Counted from the stretch's first letter, positions 17,362 through 27,045 are shown. The stretch: DNA of 46,221 bases from an uncultured Verrucomicrobiota bacterium (GCA_937873455.1 CALMYG010000131.1:1-46221), one strand, 5' to 3'. The notes: a model not told the origin generated them from the letters alone. Numbers and translations: made by a program.

Positions 17362-18516
17362 TCACGTCGATTTTGGCGAGCCCTTGCCGCCGGTCTGCGC
17401 CAAAATTTCCCCGGCAACCGCCCTGACATCGTCAACCGATATGTCCCGCAGGCATTGTCCCTGGCATGGACAACGGATTTTACTTGATGCGCTATGAAAC
17501 GGATACCGCAAGCAGGGACGCCCTGGCCCCTCCTTGCGAAGAACCCGATGCCCCTCGCCCACCGGTGACGTTCGGGAAGGTTGCGTCGGACCGAAGAGCG
17601 CCAGGGTCGGCACGCCCATGGCCGTGGCGACGTGCATCAATCCGCTGTCATTGCTGATCATCAGCGAACACCGTTCGAGCACGGCGGCGGTGCGCTTGAG
17701 ATTGGCGGTCAGCCGTCGAACATTTGCCGGGGAACCTGCTGCCTCAACCACCGCCGCTTTGAGTTCATCTTCCTCCGGACCACCCACCAGCACTACCGCG
17801 AGGTCCTCGCGCGCGGCCCATCCGCAGAGCAGTTCGGCAAAGCTCTCGTGCGGCCATCGTTTCCAGTGGCCCTGCCAGTGTTGATACGTCACCGCCGCTC
17901 CCGCACCGGGATGGATGCCAATCAGGTGGCGACCGGACCAGCCCGCCTCTTGCACCCAGGATGCCGCGAACGAACGATCTTCTTCAGTTACATGAAAAAA
18001 GAGCCGACGATTCAGGGCGGGTTCCCCGGCGCTACCGTCCTCGAATACATCCAGGAGGGCCAGATTCTGTTCGACATCGTGCAGCGCTTCCTGCGCGGGA
18101 ACGCGGTGGGTCAGCAACCATTCTCCGCGCTTCCATCCGTCGGCGTAGGCATGGCCAACCCGATAGCGGGCGCCGGTCAGCATGGCGAAAACATGATAAG
18201 CGGCTTTATTGGATGGGAACACGGTCAATACGACATCGTACGCGGAACGGCGCAGCGTGCGAATCATCGCCATCCAGGCGCCGAAGCCACTGGGCGCCAC
18301 CCAGATGCGGTCCACCCACCCGCTTCCCTCCAGTGGCGCCGCCGCCGATTTTCCCCAGACCAGCAGGTCAAGCGCGGCTTGGGGAAATTTTCGTTTGAAT
18401 TCACGCAGAAAAGGAGTCGCCAGCAAGGTATTGCCAATGCCGGAAACCGAAACCACCAGGACCCGGTGCGGCGCGGGTATCCGTTTTGATGCCCTTCCGC
18501 CACGCTCAAGGTTCAT
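17362..18516 (-). CDS. Glycosyltransferase GT9 (heptosyltransferase family)
   Basis: The 384-residue protein follows the ADP-heptose:LPS heptosyltransferase fold. Its N-terminus reads RVLVVSVSGIGNTLLATPFLREF. It also has HPGAG in the second domain and the family signature SNDSGLMHVATAMGVPTLALFGPT, ending with a Cys-containing loop (RCPCQGQC). GT9 enzymes add heptose or other sugars in the cytoplasm to LPS core or similar glycolipids. A GAGGAG site lies 7 bases before ATG 18516, inside the end of the upstream gene, and the genes overlap by 11 bases. No heptose biosynthesis gene is present here, so the donor may not be heptose. Confidence 0.92.
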   Translation of the reverse strand: MNLERGGRASKRIPAPHRVLVVSVSGIGNTLLATPFLREFKRKFPQAALDLLVWGKSAAAPLEGSGWVDRIWVAPSGFGAWMAMIRTLRRSAYDVVLTVFPSNKAAYHVFAMLTGARYRVGHAYADGWKRGEWLLTHRVPAQEALHDVEQNLALLDVFEDGSAGEPALNRRLFFHVTEEDRSFAASWVQEAGWSGRHLIGIHPGAGAAVTYQHWQGHWKRWPHESFAELLCGWAAREDLAVVLVGGPEEDELKAAVVEAAGSPANVRRLTANLKRTAAVLERCSLMISNDSGLMHVATAMGVPTLALFGPTQPSRTSPVGEGHRVLRKEGPGRPCLRYPFHSASSKIRCPCQGQCLRDISVDDVRAVAGEILAQTGGKGSPKST

Positions 18517-21184
18517 CGTAGATCTCCTCGAGGCGAAAACGGGTCAACTTGATACTCAATTCCCGGCCATCCCGAATTCCATGATCGCGCGGTGTCCAGG
18601 TCGGGGCGATCACGTGAACCGTATTGCTGCCGCGAACAATCCCGGCGGGTACCCGCGCCGACCAGGTGAGATGACCGCTCGTGGTTTCAATCGGCTCGGC
18701 TTCGGGAGTAAGAAACTTGTCATTGAACATGACATGCAGATCATGGCGCTCACCGCGAACCGCGTCCGGCATACCCTGCCGGTCGTAGTCAATGATCACG
18801 CGGCGATCCCGCTCCGACTCCCGAACCTCGACATGCAACAGCCCCCGACCCGCCATCCAGCGGAACGGTTGCGCGGTGCGATGCCCCTCCCGGCTATAAA
18901 ATCCGGAACCGATAAAAGGCGTATCTTCCAACTGGCCGATGCGAACATCCACATTGCGCCCGCCGCCAATCCGATGAACAAGCACACGATGCATTTCGGC
19001 GGCAGGAGGCGGTAAACCGTCGGGCGCGGGCGCATCAGCCGCAGACCAGACCAGCCGAACCAACCGCTCATCCTGATCGGGGTTGCGCGGAAGCGTAATC
19101 CAGGCGGCATGGACCTTGCGATCAAGCGGCAAATCAAGCTTTCCCAGAAACGTTTCCCCCTCATAAAAGTCAATCCGGGCCTTTTGTTCCGGGGCCAAAC
19201 GCGAGGAGCGAACGCGCCACTCCATCACAAAACGGCCCAAGACGGGCGCGGGAGTCGGCACGGCAAACGTCGCTTCGCCATGCAAACGGGGTATCGGTTG
19301 AAGCATATCGGCGGTTTCTACCGCGCCATCCCAACGGCGGCGGTGATCAAAACGGCTGAAAAAATCGAAGCGTAAATCCAACGGTTTACCGATGGGTTGA
19401 ATTTCGGTAAGCCATTCCGCGGGGACGGGAACAGGCGCACGCCATGAAACGTCCAGATCGTGAAGAATGTCGGCGCTATCGGGACAACGAACGACAAAGA
19501 GGGTATCACGGGCAAGCGCATGTGTTTCCAGCGGTTCACCATCAACCACCACGCCGACCACACCCTTTTCCTGCACAATCGCTCCCGCGCCCGCGGCATC
19601 AACCAGCACCACGACGCAATCGCGGCCCATCGAACCGACCTCCACCCGACGGCCTCCCTCGCGGGCGCTGGGAGGCAATACCCGATAAAAATGGAACGGG
19701 CCAAATGCGTAGCGACCCATTCGATATGCGGCAGGGTCAAACGATGCCACCCGGGTGAAATCGGCAAAGCGCCGGAGGTGGATGGTCTCGCCTTCCGGTT
19801 GATCATCCGTGGGGATTTCCATCACAAACACCGGTCGATCCGCGGCCCAGAGATCCTCCACATGCCGACGCAAGGACGCCTCGGGAGCTTCATCGCCTTG
19901 GCGCCACAGCGGCATCGGATACGACGTGCGCCGGGCCACCACCGTCAACAACTCACACATGTGACGGGGCGCCAGTACAACCGCGTTTTCCGGAATATGT
20001 TTATGCACGTCCTCGACAAATGCCCGCGCCTGGGGAATACGGAAACCATCCCCCACCCGTGGCACGGACAGCAATCGCCAGCCTGACCACACGATGATGG
20101 CCGTTACAATCAACAGGAATGCCGGACGCCGATAACGGTCGCCCAACACCGCGATCAACCACCCGGAAAACACATGCACGGCATAGCCGGCGGAAAGACA
20201 GAGCAACAACGTGCTGACATAGAAATACCGGCTGACGAACGTCCAATAAAACGAGTAAAAAAGTGCATAAACCAGGGTGGCGGGAACAAAAAGGAACACA
20301 AGTTCACGTTGACCGCGAACCATCCCCAAGACCAGCCCAAGACCCGCCAACACCACCAGCGCCGGCATGTTCGACCAGTAGAATCCCCAGGCTTTACCGG
20401 CAGTTTCCTGCAACATGGCCAGGTTGAAAAATGCGCCGGGAACGACCTTGGACTCGATGGCCGCCTGCGGCGGCAGCACGAGTTGAGACGTCGCCATATA
20501 GGTCTGAAGGGCAAGAGGAATCAACGCCAGCGCAAACGGAATGCCGAACAGCGCGGCATCCCGCAAAAGAGGCTTCAAACCAAGGCGTGGCGACCACGAT
20601 ACCAGCCGGTACAAGGCCATGGGCACGATCATCAGGATCGATGGTTCGCGCACGCTACAGGCCAACCCCAGCAGAAAACCCGAAGCAACCATGGCCAAGG
20701 GCTTGTCTCTGCGCACCGATCGGATGAACAACGCCATCGCCCCGAACAAAAAGATGTACGAAAGCGGATCGCGGTACGGGTTCACATAATGAATCACATT
20801 GCCCGCGTCGGCGGCGACCGCCAACGCAAACGCAGCCCAACCCGGTGAAATTCCGCTGCATGTCCGTTCCCCCGCCATCCATCGCCCAAGGCGACCGATC
20901 AACAGAAAGAGGGCGATCAACAGCGGCGCATTAATCAGAAAGATCGCATAAGGTCCGGTTACCACTAGCGCTAACCGGAGAAACAAGGGGAAGCCATACG
21001 GCCAGCGGCTGGCCAATAATTCGTCCGGCAAATTCAATGCGAACTTGAGCCAGTTGTAGGGATCGGAAAAGGCCCGGATATAATAATCGCGGTAGATGAC
21101 GAACACGAAGACACCCAAGAGAACAAGCGCAGCCACCAAGGGCCATCGCCGATCGCCTCGCTTCGTTGTTAATGCATCATCCAT
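18506..21184 (-). CDS. Large GT-C-like membrane protein with periplasmic C-terminal domain
   Basis: The 892-residue protein has about ten membrane helices in its first 375 residues and then a soluble, beta-rich region of over 500 residues. The first extracytoplasmic loop contains Ser-Asp-Pro-Tyr (Asp41), matching the Asp-Pro of its two upstream neighbours. That supports a GT-C glycosyltransferase with Asp as catalytic base. The long tail may bind glycan or protein. It lies downstream of the paralogous pair 21294-25710 but is more divergent and longer, and a terminator-like hairpin separates them. The start at ATG 21184 has no evident ribosome binding site. Substrate unknown. Confidence 0.8.
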   Translation of the reverse strand: MDDALTTKRGDRRWPLVAALVLLGVFVFVIYRDYYIRAFSDPYNWLKFALNLPDELLASRWPYGFPLFLRLALVVTGPYAIFLINAPLLIALFLLIGRLGRWMAGERTCSGISPGWAAFALAVAADAGNVIHYVNPYRDPLSYIFLFGAMALFIRSVRRDKPLAMVASGFLLGLACSVREPSILMIVPMALYRLVSWSPRLGLKPLLRDAALFGIPFALALIPLALQTYMATSQLVLPPQAAIESKVVPGAFFNLAMLQETAGKAWGFYWSNMPALVVLAGLGLVLGMVRGQRELVFLFVPATLVYALFYSFYWTFVSRYFYVSTLLLCLSAGYAVHVFSGWLIAVLGDRYRRPAFLLIVTAIIVWSGWRLLSVPRVGDGFRIPQARAFVEDVHKHIPENAVVLAPRHMCELLTVVARRTSYPMPLWRQGDEAPEASLRRHVEDLWAADRPVFVMEIPTDDQPEGETIHLRRFADFTRVASFDPAAYRMGRYAFGPFHFYRVLPPSAREGGRRVEVGSMGRDCVVVLVDAAGAGAIVQEKGVVGVVVDGEPLETHALARDTLFVVRCPDSADILHDLDVSWRAPVPVPAEWLTEIQPIGKPLDLRFDFFSRFDHRRRWDGAVETADMLQPIPRLHGEATFAVPTPAPVLGRFVMEWRVRSSRLAPEQKARIDFYEGETFLGKLDLPLDRKVHAAWITLPRNPDQDERLVRLVWSAADAPAPDGLPPPAAEMHRVLVHRIGGGRNVDVRIGQLEDTPFIGSGFYSREGHRTAQPFRWMAGRGLLHVEVRESERDRRVIIDYDRQGMPDAVRGERHDLHVMFNDKFLTPEAEPIETTSGHLTWSARVPAGIVRGSNTVHVIAPTWTPRDHGIRDGRELSIKLTRFRLEEIYDEP

Positions 21185-21267
21185 GAAACACGTTGTTATC
21201 TTTAGTCGATCACGGGTAGTCCGAGCTGTTCGGGCATCGCGCGGGTGACACGTTCACGACAACGAGT

Positions 21268-21300
21268 ATAAAGAAAAGCCCGCACGAAGCAAGTTACGGG
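21268..21300 (-). terminator. Possible intrinsic terminator
   Basis: On the minus strand CCCGTA and TGCGGG (21300 back to 21279) can form a 6-pair stem, with one G-T pair and a 10-base loop. CTTTTCTTT follows directly. The stem includes the stop codon of the gene at 21294-23507. If active it would limit readthrough into the 892-residue gene, perhaps only partly. Confidence 0.38.
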
Positions 21301-23507
21301 AAGTCCGCCTGTTCGGCTTCGCCTTCCGGGCGTACCGCCATGCTCAGACCCACCATTCGAAACCCGGGGCGGGGCGCATCCACGGTCTCCGCGGTGAGAT
21401 CGATGTTAACGGTTTTCCCGGCCACGGGTCCGTAAATCATGACATCATGAAACATCCGGGCTTGGGAAAGCCGGTTGGTAAAGGTCACCGGCTCCTGACC
21501 CGGAGTCCGGTAGGTAAACACCGCCGTCCCCTCGCCTCGCCGCATCGGTTCCAGTGCCAGTCGAATGGTGTATACGCCCGAGGTAAATCCCAGCGGAACG
21601 GGAAACTCAAACGCGGCTGACCCGGCAAACGTCGCCCCCCACTTGGCCCCAGGCATGCCGGTATCGGTTGGCGGGCGAACCCAACGCACCGCGGACGGTA
21701 TGCGTTCGGGGCCGAGGGTGAACAGACTGCGGCCATGCCGAACCGGTGCATGATGTACCAGATCCGAGGGTATGGCGGCATCCGACCAGGCATAACCATG
21801 CACCGGGTCGGATTCGGAAAACACCTGCGGGTCCAGCCATACCGGACACAAGCCGGCCGTCGCGATATCCCTCCATTCGTGCACCTCGCCGGTCCGGCGA
21901 TTTTCCACCATGACATGACGGGGAACATTTAAGGGCGTGTTTTGAAAATCCAACCAGATCAGAGAGCCGGAGCGATCCTCCGGCTCAAGCGTAAAGTCAA
22001 CGGCATTGGCCCGCCAGGGCGCAACCCGGTAAAAGGAATAAGCCAAATCACCAAGCTGAACCGTAACCGGCAACCCGTCCGAACGAAGGACCGGTACAAG
22101 ATCGACCGAATGTTTCAACCAGGCATCGGTGCGCACGCCGATGGGTCTTCGCGTCGTAATGGCTTGCGCATGGACATACAGCATCGGCGCATCGCGCAAT
22201 CCCCGGAGCGAAGCCAACCGCAACTCAAAAGGCCGCACCCCGGCATGAATCCACGCCGCTTCAACGAGAAATGGACACTCCTGACCGATGATGATCCGCT
22301 CGCGATCGGGTTCGAGTTCGCGCAGCAGGCCGGTGAATGCCGTTATCTCGGCCCGGCTGATGCGCGGTCCCCACATCGGCGGATTACGCGTTACCTCCAA
22401 ATTGACCGCCACCCCGGCCACCACGGCAAGCGCCACCATGGCCCGGCCGACGCTGGACGGCAAGCGGTCGGCGCACCACTGGACGGCATGGGCCGCCCCC
22501 AAGCCACCCAGCACGGCGCCCAAGACAAAGAAGTCCAAGGCATACCGGCGATGCACCATAAAAAGGGCGTAAAAAGCAAATAAGCCGAGCGCGGGAAGGA
22601 CCCACAACCCCAGCACATCCGGACGGCGACGGAATGCCGCGACGCCCATCAGCATGGCGACCACACCCCACCCGTGCGCATACGCGAGGAACAGATGCAT
22701 ATACACGAGACCGCGGGCTTGGATATCCGCCAGGGACAACCGCTGCACCGCACCCAACCAAACCGCGCCCTGGCGGGTCAACCATCCTCCGTCAGTCCCC
22801 GCCAGCAGGAATACCGTCAGACCCGTGATCAACGGGGCGATAGCCACCCAAACCAAACCCCGCCATCGAGCGCCACGCCACGCAGGATTGCCAAGGACCC
22901 ACGCCACTAGACCGGGATAACCCAAAAGCACCGCCTCCCGAATCGTCGCGCCACCCAACAACACCAACGACGACGCGAGGACCAGCCAGCACCGCCGGCG
23001 GGTCGGCGCGGATCGCGAAATGAGATAAAACGCCGCGATCAAACAAAAGAACTGCGGCGCGCCGCGAAACGCATAGAGCATCATGTGCGGCGCCAAAGGA
23101 TCGCTCTGGAAGGTCAACCCCATGGCCACCAGCACGGCCAGCAAGGCCGCGCCCGGCTTCAACCCCCCGTCAAGCGCCATGCGATAGATCAAGAGCCATG
23201 TCGCACCCAGCAACACCGGATTCACCCACGCCACAGCAAACGGACCGGCAACGTGCATGACCAGCGCCAACAGCAACGGATAACCCGGTGCCATCCACGC
23301 CGCAACGGAACGCAACGCGTCAATCCCGAACCCGCCCGCAATCACATCCAGCCCGAGCCGGGAAAAAATAAACGGGTCCTGTGCGGTGACGTAGGTGAGG
23401 ATGGCCAGGTGAATCACCAGCAAAACCGAAAGAATAATTCCGGGAGGTCCCAGTCGGCTCAGCCAGAGATTTTCACCCAGCCGCTGACATCGATTACTCA
23501 GATTCAT
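21294..23507 (-). CDS. GT-C-like membrane protein, paralogue of the upstream gene
   Basis: ATG 23507 follows GAGGAGG by 3 bases and overlaps the upstream gene. The 737-residue product has about ten helices to residue 380 and a periplasmic beta-rich tail. It is clearly homologous end to end with 23494-25710. Both have LTYVT(A/G)QDPF with the conserved Asp (Asp44), APGYP, a later MWGPR, and in the tail RW--PP followed by KWGA/RWGA and a PLG segment. Both are almost the same length, so a tandem duplication is likely. The likely role is periplasmic transfer of a sugar from a polyprenyl-phosphate donor. The donor synthase could be the GT2 at 26257-27045. Confidence 0.82.
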   Translation of the reverse strand: MNLSNRCQRLGENLWLSRLGPPGIILSVLLVIHLAILTYVTAQDPFIFSRLGLDVIAGGFGIDALRSVAAWMAPGYPLLLALVMHVAGPFAVAWVNPVLLGATWLLIYRMALDGGLKPGAALLAVLVAMGLTFQSDPLAPHMMLYAFRGAPQFFCLIAAFYLISRSAPTRRRCWLVLASSLVLLGGATIREAVLLGYPGLVAWVLGNPAWRGARWRGLVWVAIAPLITGLTVFLLAGTDGGWLTRQGAVWLGAVQRLSLADIQARGLVYMHLFLAYAHGWGVVAMLMGVAAFRRRPDVLGLWVLPALGLFAFYALFMVHRRYALDFFVLGAVLGGLGAAHAVQWCADRLPSSVGRAMVALAVVAGVAVNLEVTRNPPMWGPRISRAEITAFTGLLRELEPDRERIIIGQECPFLVEAAWIHAGVRPFELRLASLRGLRDAPMLYVHAQAITTRRPIGVRTDAWLKHSVDLVPVLRSDGLPVTVQLGDLAYSFYRVAPWRANAVDFTLEPEDRSGSLIWLDFQNTPLNVPRHVMVENRRTGEVHEWRDIATAGLCPVWLDPQVFSESDPVHGYAWSDAAIPSDLVHHAPVRHGRSLFTLGPERIPSAVRWVRPPTDTGMPGAKWGATFAGSAAFEFPVPLGFTSGVYTIRLALEPMRRGEGTAVFTYRTPGQEPVTFTNRLSQARMFHDVMIYGPVAGKTVNIDLTAETVDAPRPGFRMVGLSMAVRPEGEAEQADFP

Positions 23508-25710
23508 GAACCTCCTCATCTTCGGCGGCGGACGGACCCGCTTGCCAGCCAAAGCTCATGGCGGAAATTCGGAACGAAAGATCGACCGCCCCGGCTTCGA
23601 GATCACGAACGGTCAGTTGAATCGGCCAAACCGGCGATACCGCGGGAAGCGACGTGGTCAGGCGATGTCGAAACCGTGCCCGCATCAGGTGGTTGGTAAA
23701 AATGCCCAGCACCTGATCATCCGCACGGTATTCGAACACCCCAAGGCGATCCTGCGGCGGATGCGGCGCCAATTCAATCACCGCGACGAACTCTCCATCC
23801 TCTCCACCCAGCGGGAAAGGCACGGCAAAGCGGGCTTCCGTCGAAAACGCGGCCCCCCACCGTGCGGTAGGTGATCGCGAGACCGGAGGCATAAGCCACC
23901 TCAAGCTCGAGGCCAGGCGGTGTTCATGAAACGGGAAGACGCGTCCACCGGTAGCCTCCGGCGGCGCCGTCGCCAACACCGAAGGAAACGGTGACGAGGA
24001 TGTGATTTCCAAGCGCTCACCGGCCGCGGGCGCCTCGGGCATGACCACGGGAATTAACCCATTGCCGCGTGCCAACCTCCATGAAGCGACAACCCGCCCA
24101 TCGGCATCGAGCCGGGTTATTGTGCGCTCCGCGTCCGGATCGGATGACCGGAAATCCAGCCAAAGCAAGTTGTTCACCGGCGAAATGTTTCCCCAATCAA
24201 CCCTTCGCGTGCCGGATTGCCACGGCGTCACCCGGAACACCTCATACCAAAGAGGTCCCAGACGGATGCGGCGGGGAGGAAGCTCCGGATCGGGAAACGC
24301 CTGCAGATCGGCGGTTCGCAACAGCCACTCCGTCCGCTCCGGCTCGGGCGGTGGACGCCAAAAGCGGCGGTTCAACGGATGCAGGTAGATCATCCCCTCC
24401 TCGTTGGCCGTCGCGACATCGCGATTCATATCCGAGACGCGTGGATAATCCGTAAACACCCACAACGCCTCGTGCAAAAACACATCCCGCGTATCCACGG
24501 CAATCCGCATGTCCGACGGACCAATTTCCGCCAATGCCGCCTGAAACGCACGCACATGGGATGCGCGGACCCGTGGTCCCCACATGCCCAGATTGGCGAT
24601 GACCGACAGGGTAAGGCCGAGCGCCGTTCCCGTCATGAGCAGTGTTACCCCGAGGCGTCGGCGCTCCGCCACCCGTGCGGCAAGAGCCTGCATCACGCCC
24701 GCCACCCCCATGCCACCGAGCATGGCCAACAAGAGCGCGCTATCCAGCCAGTAGCGCTGGTGCACCATAAAAACGGAATAAAAAGCCGCCAGCAAAAGGG
24801 CGGGAACAACCCAAATAAGAATGCGATTTAGGTTGCGCCAGTGAAACCAAACGCCCAACACCAACAAGAGCGAGCCCGCCGCACCCTTGGCCTGCCAGCC
24901 AAGCTCCGAATACATCAATAGCCGTTCGATAGGAACCTCGATTTCCTGTCGACGCAAAAAAAACAGCCACGTGCGGAGCTGCTGATTCGCATCCGCGCCC
25001 AACAGAAGCGCCGCACTCACGAGGCCCAATACCGCGAGGACCGGAAGCAGGCACAGCCAAACCAATCCTCGCCGGCGAAAACCACGCCATTCCGGAGCGA
25101 CCAGCAACCAAACAACCAATCCCGGCCACGCGAACACCGTTGTTTCGCGTATCACCGTTCCGATCATCAACCCCGCGCACGCCGCCGGCAGCCGCCACCA
25201 GGTGCGCCGGTCATCCGGCAGCACACCGGCCACCGCGTACATCGCCGCCAGCATGAAAAAGAACTGGGGCGCCCCGCGAAACGGATAAAAGAGAAAATGC
25301 GCGTTCAAGGCGCTGCCACTCAAGGTCAACCCAAACGCCGCCAACGCCGCGCCGCAAGACGGCCCGGCCTCGAAACCCCACCGGCGAAGCAACCGGTAAT
25401 ACAGCAGCCAGGTTCCGGCCACAAAGAACAGGTTCACCCAGGCGACGGCCCATGGGCCGAACAGACCGATGACCGCAGCCAGCAGTCCCGGATAGCCGGG
25501 GGCAATAAACGACGCGATGTCGCGCCAGGCCGACCAGGAAAATCCCGCGCGCAGCAGGTCCAACGCCAGCCGCACGTAAGTAAACGGATCTTGGCCGGTG
25601 ACATAGGTCAGCACCTTCAAATGCGCGGCCACGATGACCCCGACCAGCAACCACGATGCGGCGAGATCCGGTCCGGGCCGGGCCAGTTTATGGCGCCGGT
25701 TCGCGTTCAC
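23494..25710 (-). CDS. GT-C-like membrane protein, first of tandem pair
   Basis: I place the start at GTG 25710, preceded by GGAAGG. No ATG lies near the N-terminus, and the open frame further upstream overlaps the DUF2304 gene out of frame. The 738-residue protein has about ten membrane helices and a soluble C-terminal half. Asp41 sits in GQDPFTYVRLALD, the first extracytoplasmic loop, as expected for a GT-C catalytic residue. The tail (SSLRWLMPPVSRSPTARWGA onward) is shared with the next gene. The order GT2, DUF2304, GT-C fits a polyprenyl-phosphate sugar pathway. It overlaps the DUF2304 gene by 23 bases. Confidence 0.82.
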   Translation of the reverse strand: MNANRRHKLARPGPDLAASWLLVGVIVAAHLKVLTYVTGQDPFTYVRLALDLLRAGFSWSAWRDIASFIAPGYPGLLAAVIGLFGPWAVAWVNLFFVAGTWLLYYRLLRRWGFEAGPSCGAALAAFGLTLSGSALNAHFLFYPFRGAPQFFFMLAAMYAVAGVLPDDRRTWWRLPAACAGLMIGTVIRETTVFAWPGLVVWLLVAPEWRGFRRRGLVWLCLLPVLAVLGLVSAALLLGADANQQLRTWLFFLRRQEIEVPIERLLMYSELGWQAKGAAGSLLLVLGVWFHWRNLNRILIWVVPALLLAAFYSVFMVHQRYWLDSALLLAMLGGMGVAGVMQALAARVAERRRLGVTLLMTGTALGLTLSVIANLGMWGPRVRASHVRAFQAALAEIGPSDMRIAVDTRDVFLHEALWVFTDYPRVSDMNRDVATANEEGMIYLHPLNRRFWRPPPEPERTEWLLRTADLQAFPDPELPPRRIRLGPLWYEVFRVTPWQSGTRRVDWGNISPVNNLLWLDFRSSDPDAERTITRLDADGRVVASWRLARGNGLIPVVMPEAPAAGERLEITSSSPFPSVLATAPPEATGGRVFPFHEHRLASSLRWLMPPVSRSPTARWGAAFSTEARFAVPFPLGGEDGEFVAVIELAPHPPQDRLGVFEYRADDQVLGIFTNHLMRARFRHRLTTSLPAVSPVWPIQLTVRDLEAGAVDLSFRISAMSFGWQAGPSAAEDEEVHESE

Positions 25711-26260
25711 TCCCGGGACCTTCCGTGGGGTTGGCCGGCGTGGTAAGCCGACGCAATCGCTCCTCAACCAACGCCAACTCCCTTGCCACCCCGGCCAGTT
25801 TTTGCTGGGTTCGGCTTAACGCCACGGAGAAATGGAACAACATCAGCAAAATAAACGTAAACAGGATGACCATGACCACTGCGCCATAGCTCATTCCGGT
25901 CAGTCGTGAGATAAGATGAGAGAGATCGGGAAACAAGGCGCCGCCGAGCAACAGACATCCCGCCACCAGCCACAAAAACGCATACCGCTCCTGCATGCGG
26001 GCAATCCGGATGGCTTCCAAGGTCACGGTCAGCACAATAAAGCTGATAAGCGCCACCACCAGTCGGATGCGTAATTCATCCGAGTCGGGACCGAACGTTT
26101 CAATGATGGTGGGGCGGAAACCGGCATAGACCATGGTCGCGCCGATCGCCATCCAAAACATCGCTTTAAATCGCCGGGTTCTGAATTGAATGAAAGAATA
26201 CAGACTGATTGCGACCACCATCCCGCCGGTCATCATTGAAATCAATTGGGGTAGCGTCAT
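25688..26260 (-). CDS. DUF2304 family membrane protein
   Basis: The 190-residue protein has about five hydrophobic helices. The C-terminal half carries the DUF2304 pattern: ERYAFLWLVAGCLLLGGALFPDL, a helix FTFILLMLFHFSVALSR and the closing QKLAGVARELALVEERL, probably a short coiled coil. DUF2304 proteins are commonly encoded beside DPM1-like GT2 enzymes and are thought to assist polyprenyl-phosphate sugar synthesis or movement. The exact role is not established to my knowledge. The ATG overlaps the GT2 stop as ATGA. It is longer than the usual 110-130 residues because of extra N-terminal helices. Confidence 0.85.
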   Translation of the reverse strand: MTLPQLISMMTGGMVVAISLYSFIQFRTRRFKAMFWMAIGATMVYAGFRPTIIETFGPDSDELRIRLVVALISFIVLTVTLEAIRIARMQERYAFLWLVAGCLLLGGALFPDLSHLISRLTGMSYGAVVMVILFTFILLMLFHFSVALSRTQQKLAGVARELALVEERLRRLTTPANPTEGPGSEREPAP

Positions 26261-27045
26261 AGCCTCGCCTCCACGGATTTCCGGTCAAAGCGGGGGTCCA
26301 CCGCGCGGCAGCGATCGACAAACAACGCCACGCACACCTTGAACATGTAGTACATCGTGCCCCAGCCACGAATGGAGGATTGGCCATGGGCGCGTTCGCG
26401 AAACTGCGCGGCCACCTCGGCGAAACGGTAACCCTGACGGCTCAACAGCGCCAGCGACTCCGGCTCCGGATAATCCACCGGATACTGATGGGCGAAATAA
26501 TACATCACCGCCCGGTTCACCATTTGGAAGCCGGAGGTCGGGTCGGTAATTTTCTGACGGCAGGCCCAACTCAACAAAGCAGCCAGCCCGTGAATGCCCG
26601 CCTGCCGGGCCTTCGTGCTGGTATAGCCGCCATCGGACAGAAAACGTGAACCCACCACCATGTCCACATCCCCCGCCGCCATCCGCTCCACCAGCGCACT
26701 CACCTCGGAAGGCGGATGTTGCCCGTCGCCATCCAGTCGAATCGCATAGTCATACCCGTTGTCATACGCATACCGGTAACCCGCCTGCATCGCGCCGCCC
26801 ACCCCGAGATTGCACGGGAGACTCAGAAATGAGCACCCGGCTTGCCGCAAAACGCGAAGCGTGCCGTCGGTTGAACAGTCATTTACGACGCAGATCGACG
26901 TGGAAGGGTAGAGGCTCCTTACGTCCATAAGTAAACCCGTGATGTTCTGTTCCTCATTGTAAACAGGAATAAGAAACAACGTTTTTTCAGGCAATACAGG
27001 TGAACTCAAGGCTGAAATAGCCCTTCCGAATTGTGTCAATTTCAA
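26257..27045 (-). CDS. GT2 polyprenyl-phosphate sugar synthase, DPM1-like
   Basis: The 262-residue enzyme has LFLIPVYNEEQNI, VNDCSTDGT, NLGVGGAMQAGYRYA and the metal site RLDGDGQHPP, followed by GSRF and DPTSGFQ, the pattern of dolichol/undecaprenyl-phosphate glycosyltransferases. There is no C-terminal membrane pair, consistent with partnership with the adjacent DUF2304 protein. The start is uncertain. TTG 27045 directly follows an in-frame stop, and TTG 27009 has GGAAGG upstream at a rather long distance. It heads the minus-strand run that leads into three GT-C-like genes. The sugar is unknown. Confidence 0.88.
   Translation of the reverse strand: MKLTQFGRAISALSSPVLPEKTLFLIPVYNEEQNITGLLMDVRSLYPSTSICVVNDCSTDGTLRVLRQAGCSFLSLPCNLGVGGAMQAGYRYAYDNGYDYAIRLDGDGQHPPSEVSALVERMAAGDVDMVVGSRFLSDGGYTSTKARQAGIHGLAALLSWACRQKITDPTSGFQMVNRAVMYYFAHQYPVDYPEPESLALLSRQGYRFAEVAAQFRERAHGQSSIRGWGTMYYMFKVCVALFVDRCRAVDPRFDRKSVEARL

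Noticed and set aside
17581..18489. A 302-codon plus-strand open frame antisense to the GT9 gene
   Set aside because: The minus-strand frame has the full GT9 signature and a good ribosome binding site; the plus frame is its shadow.
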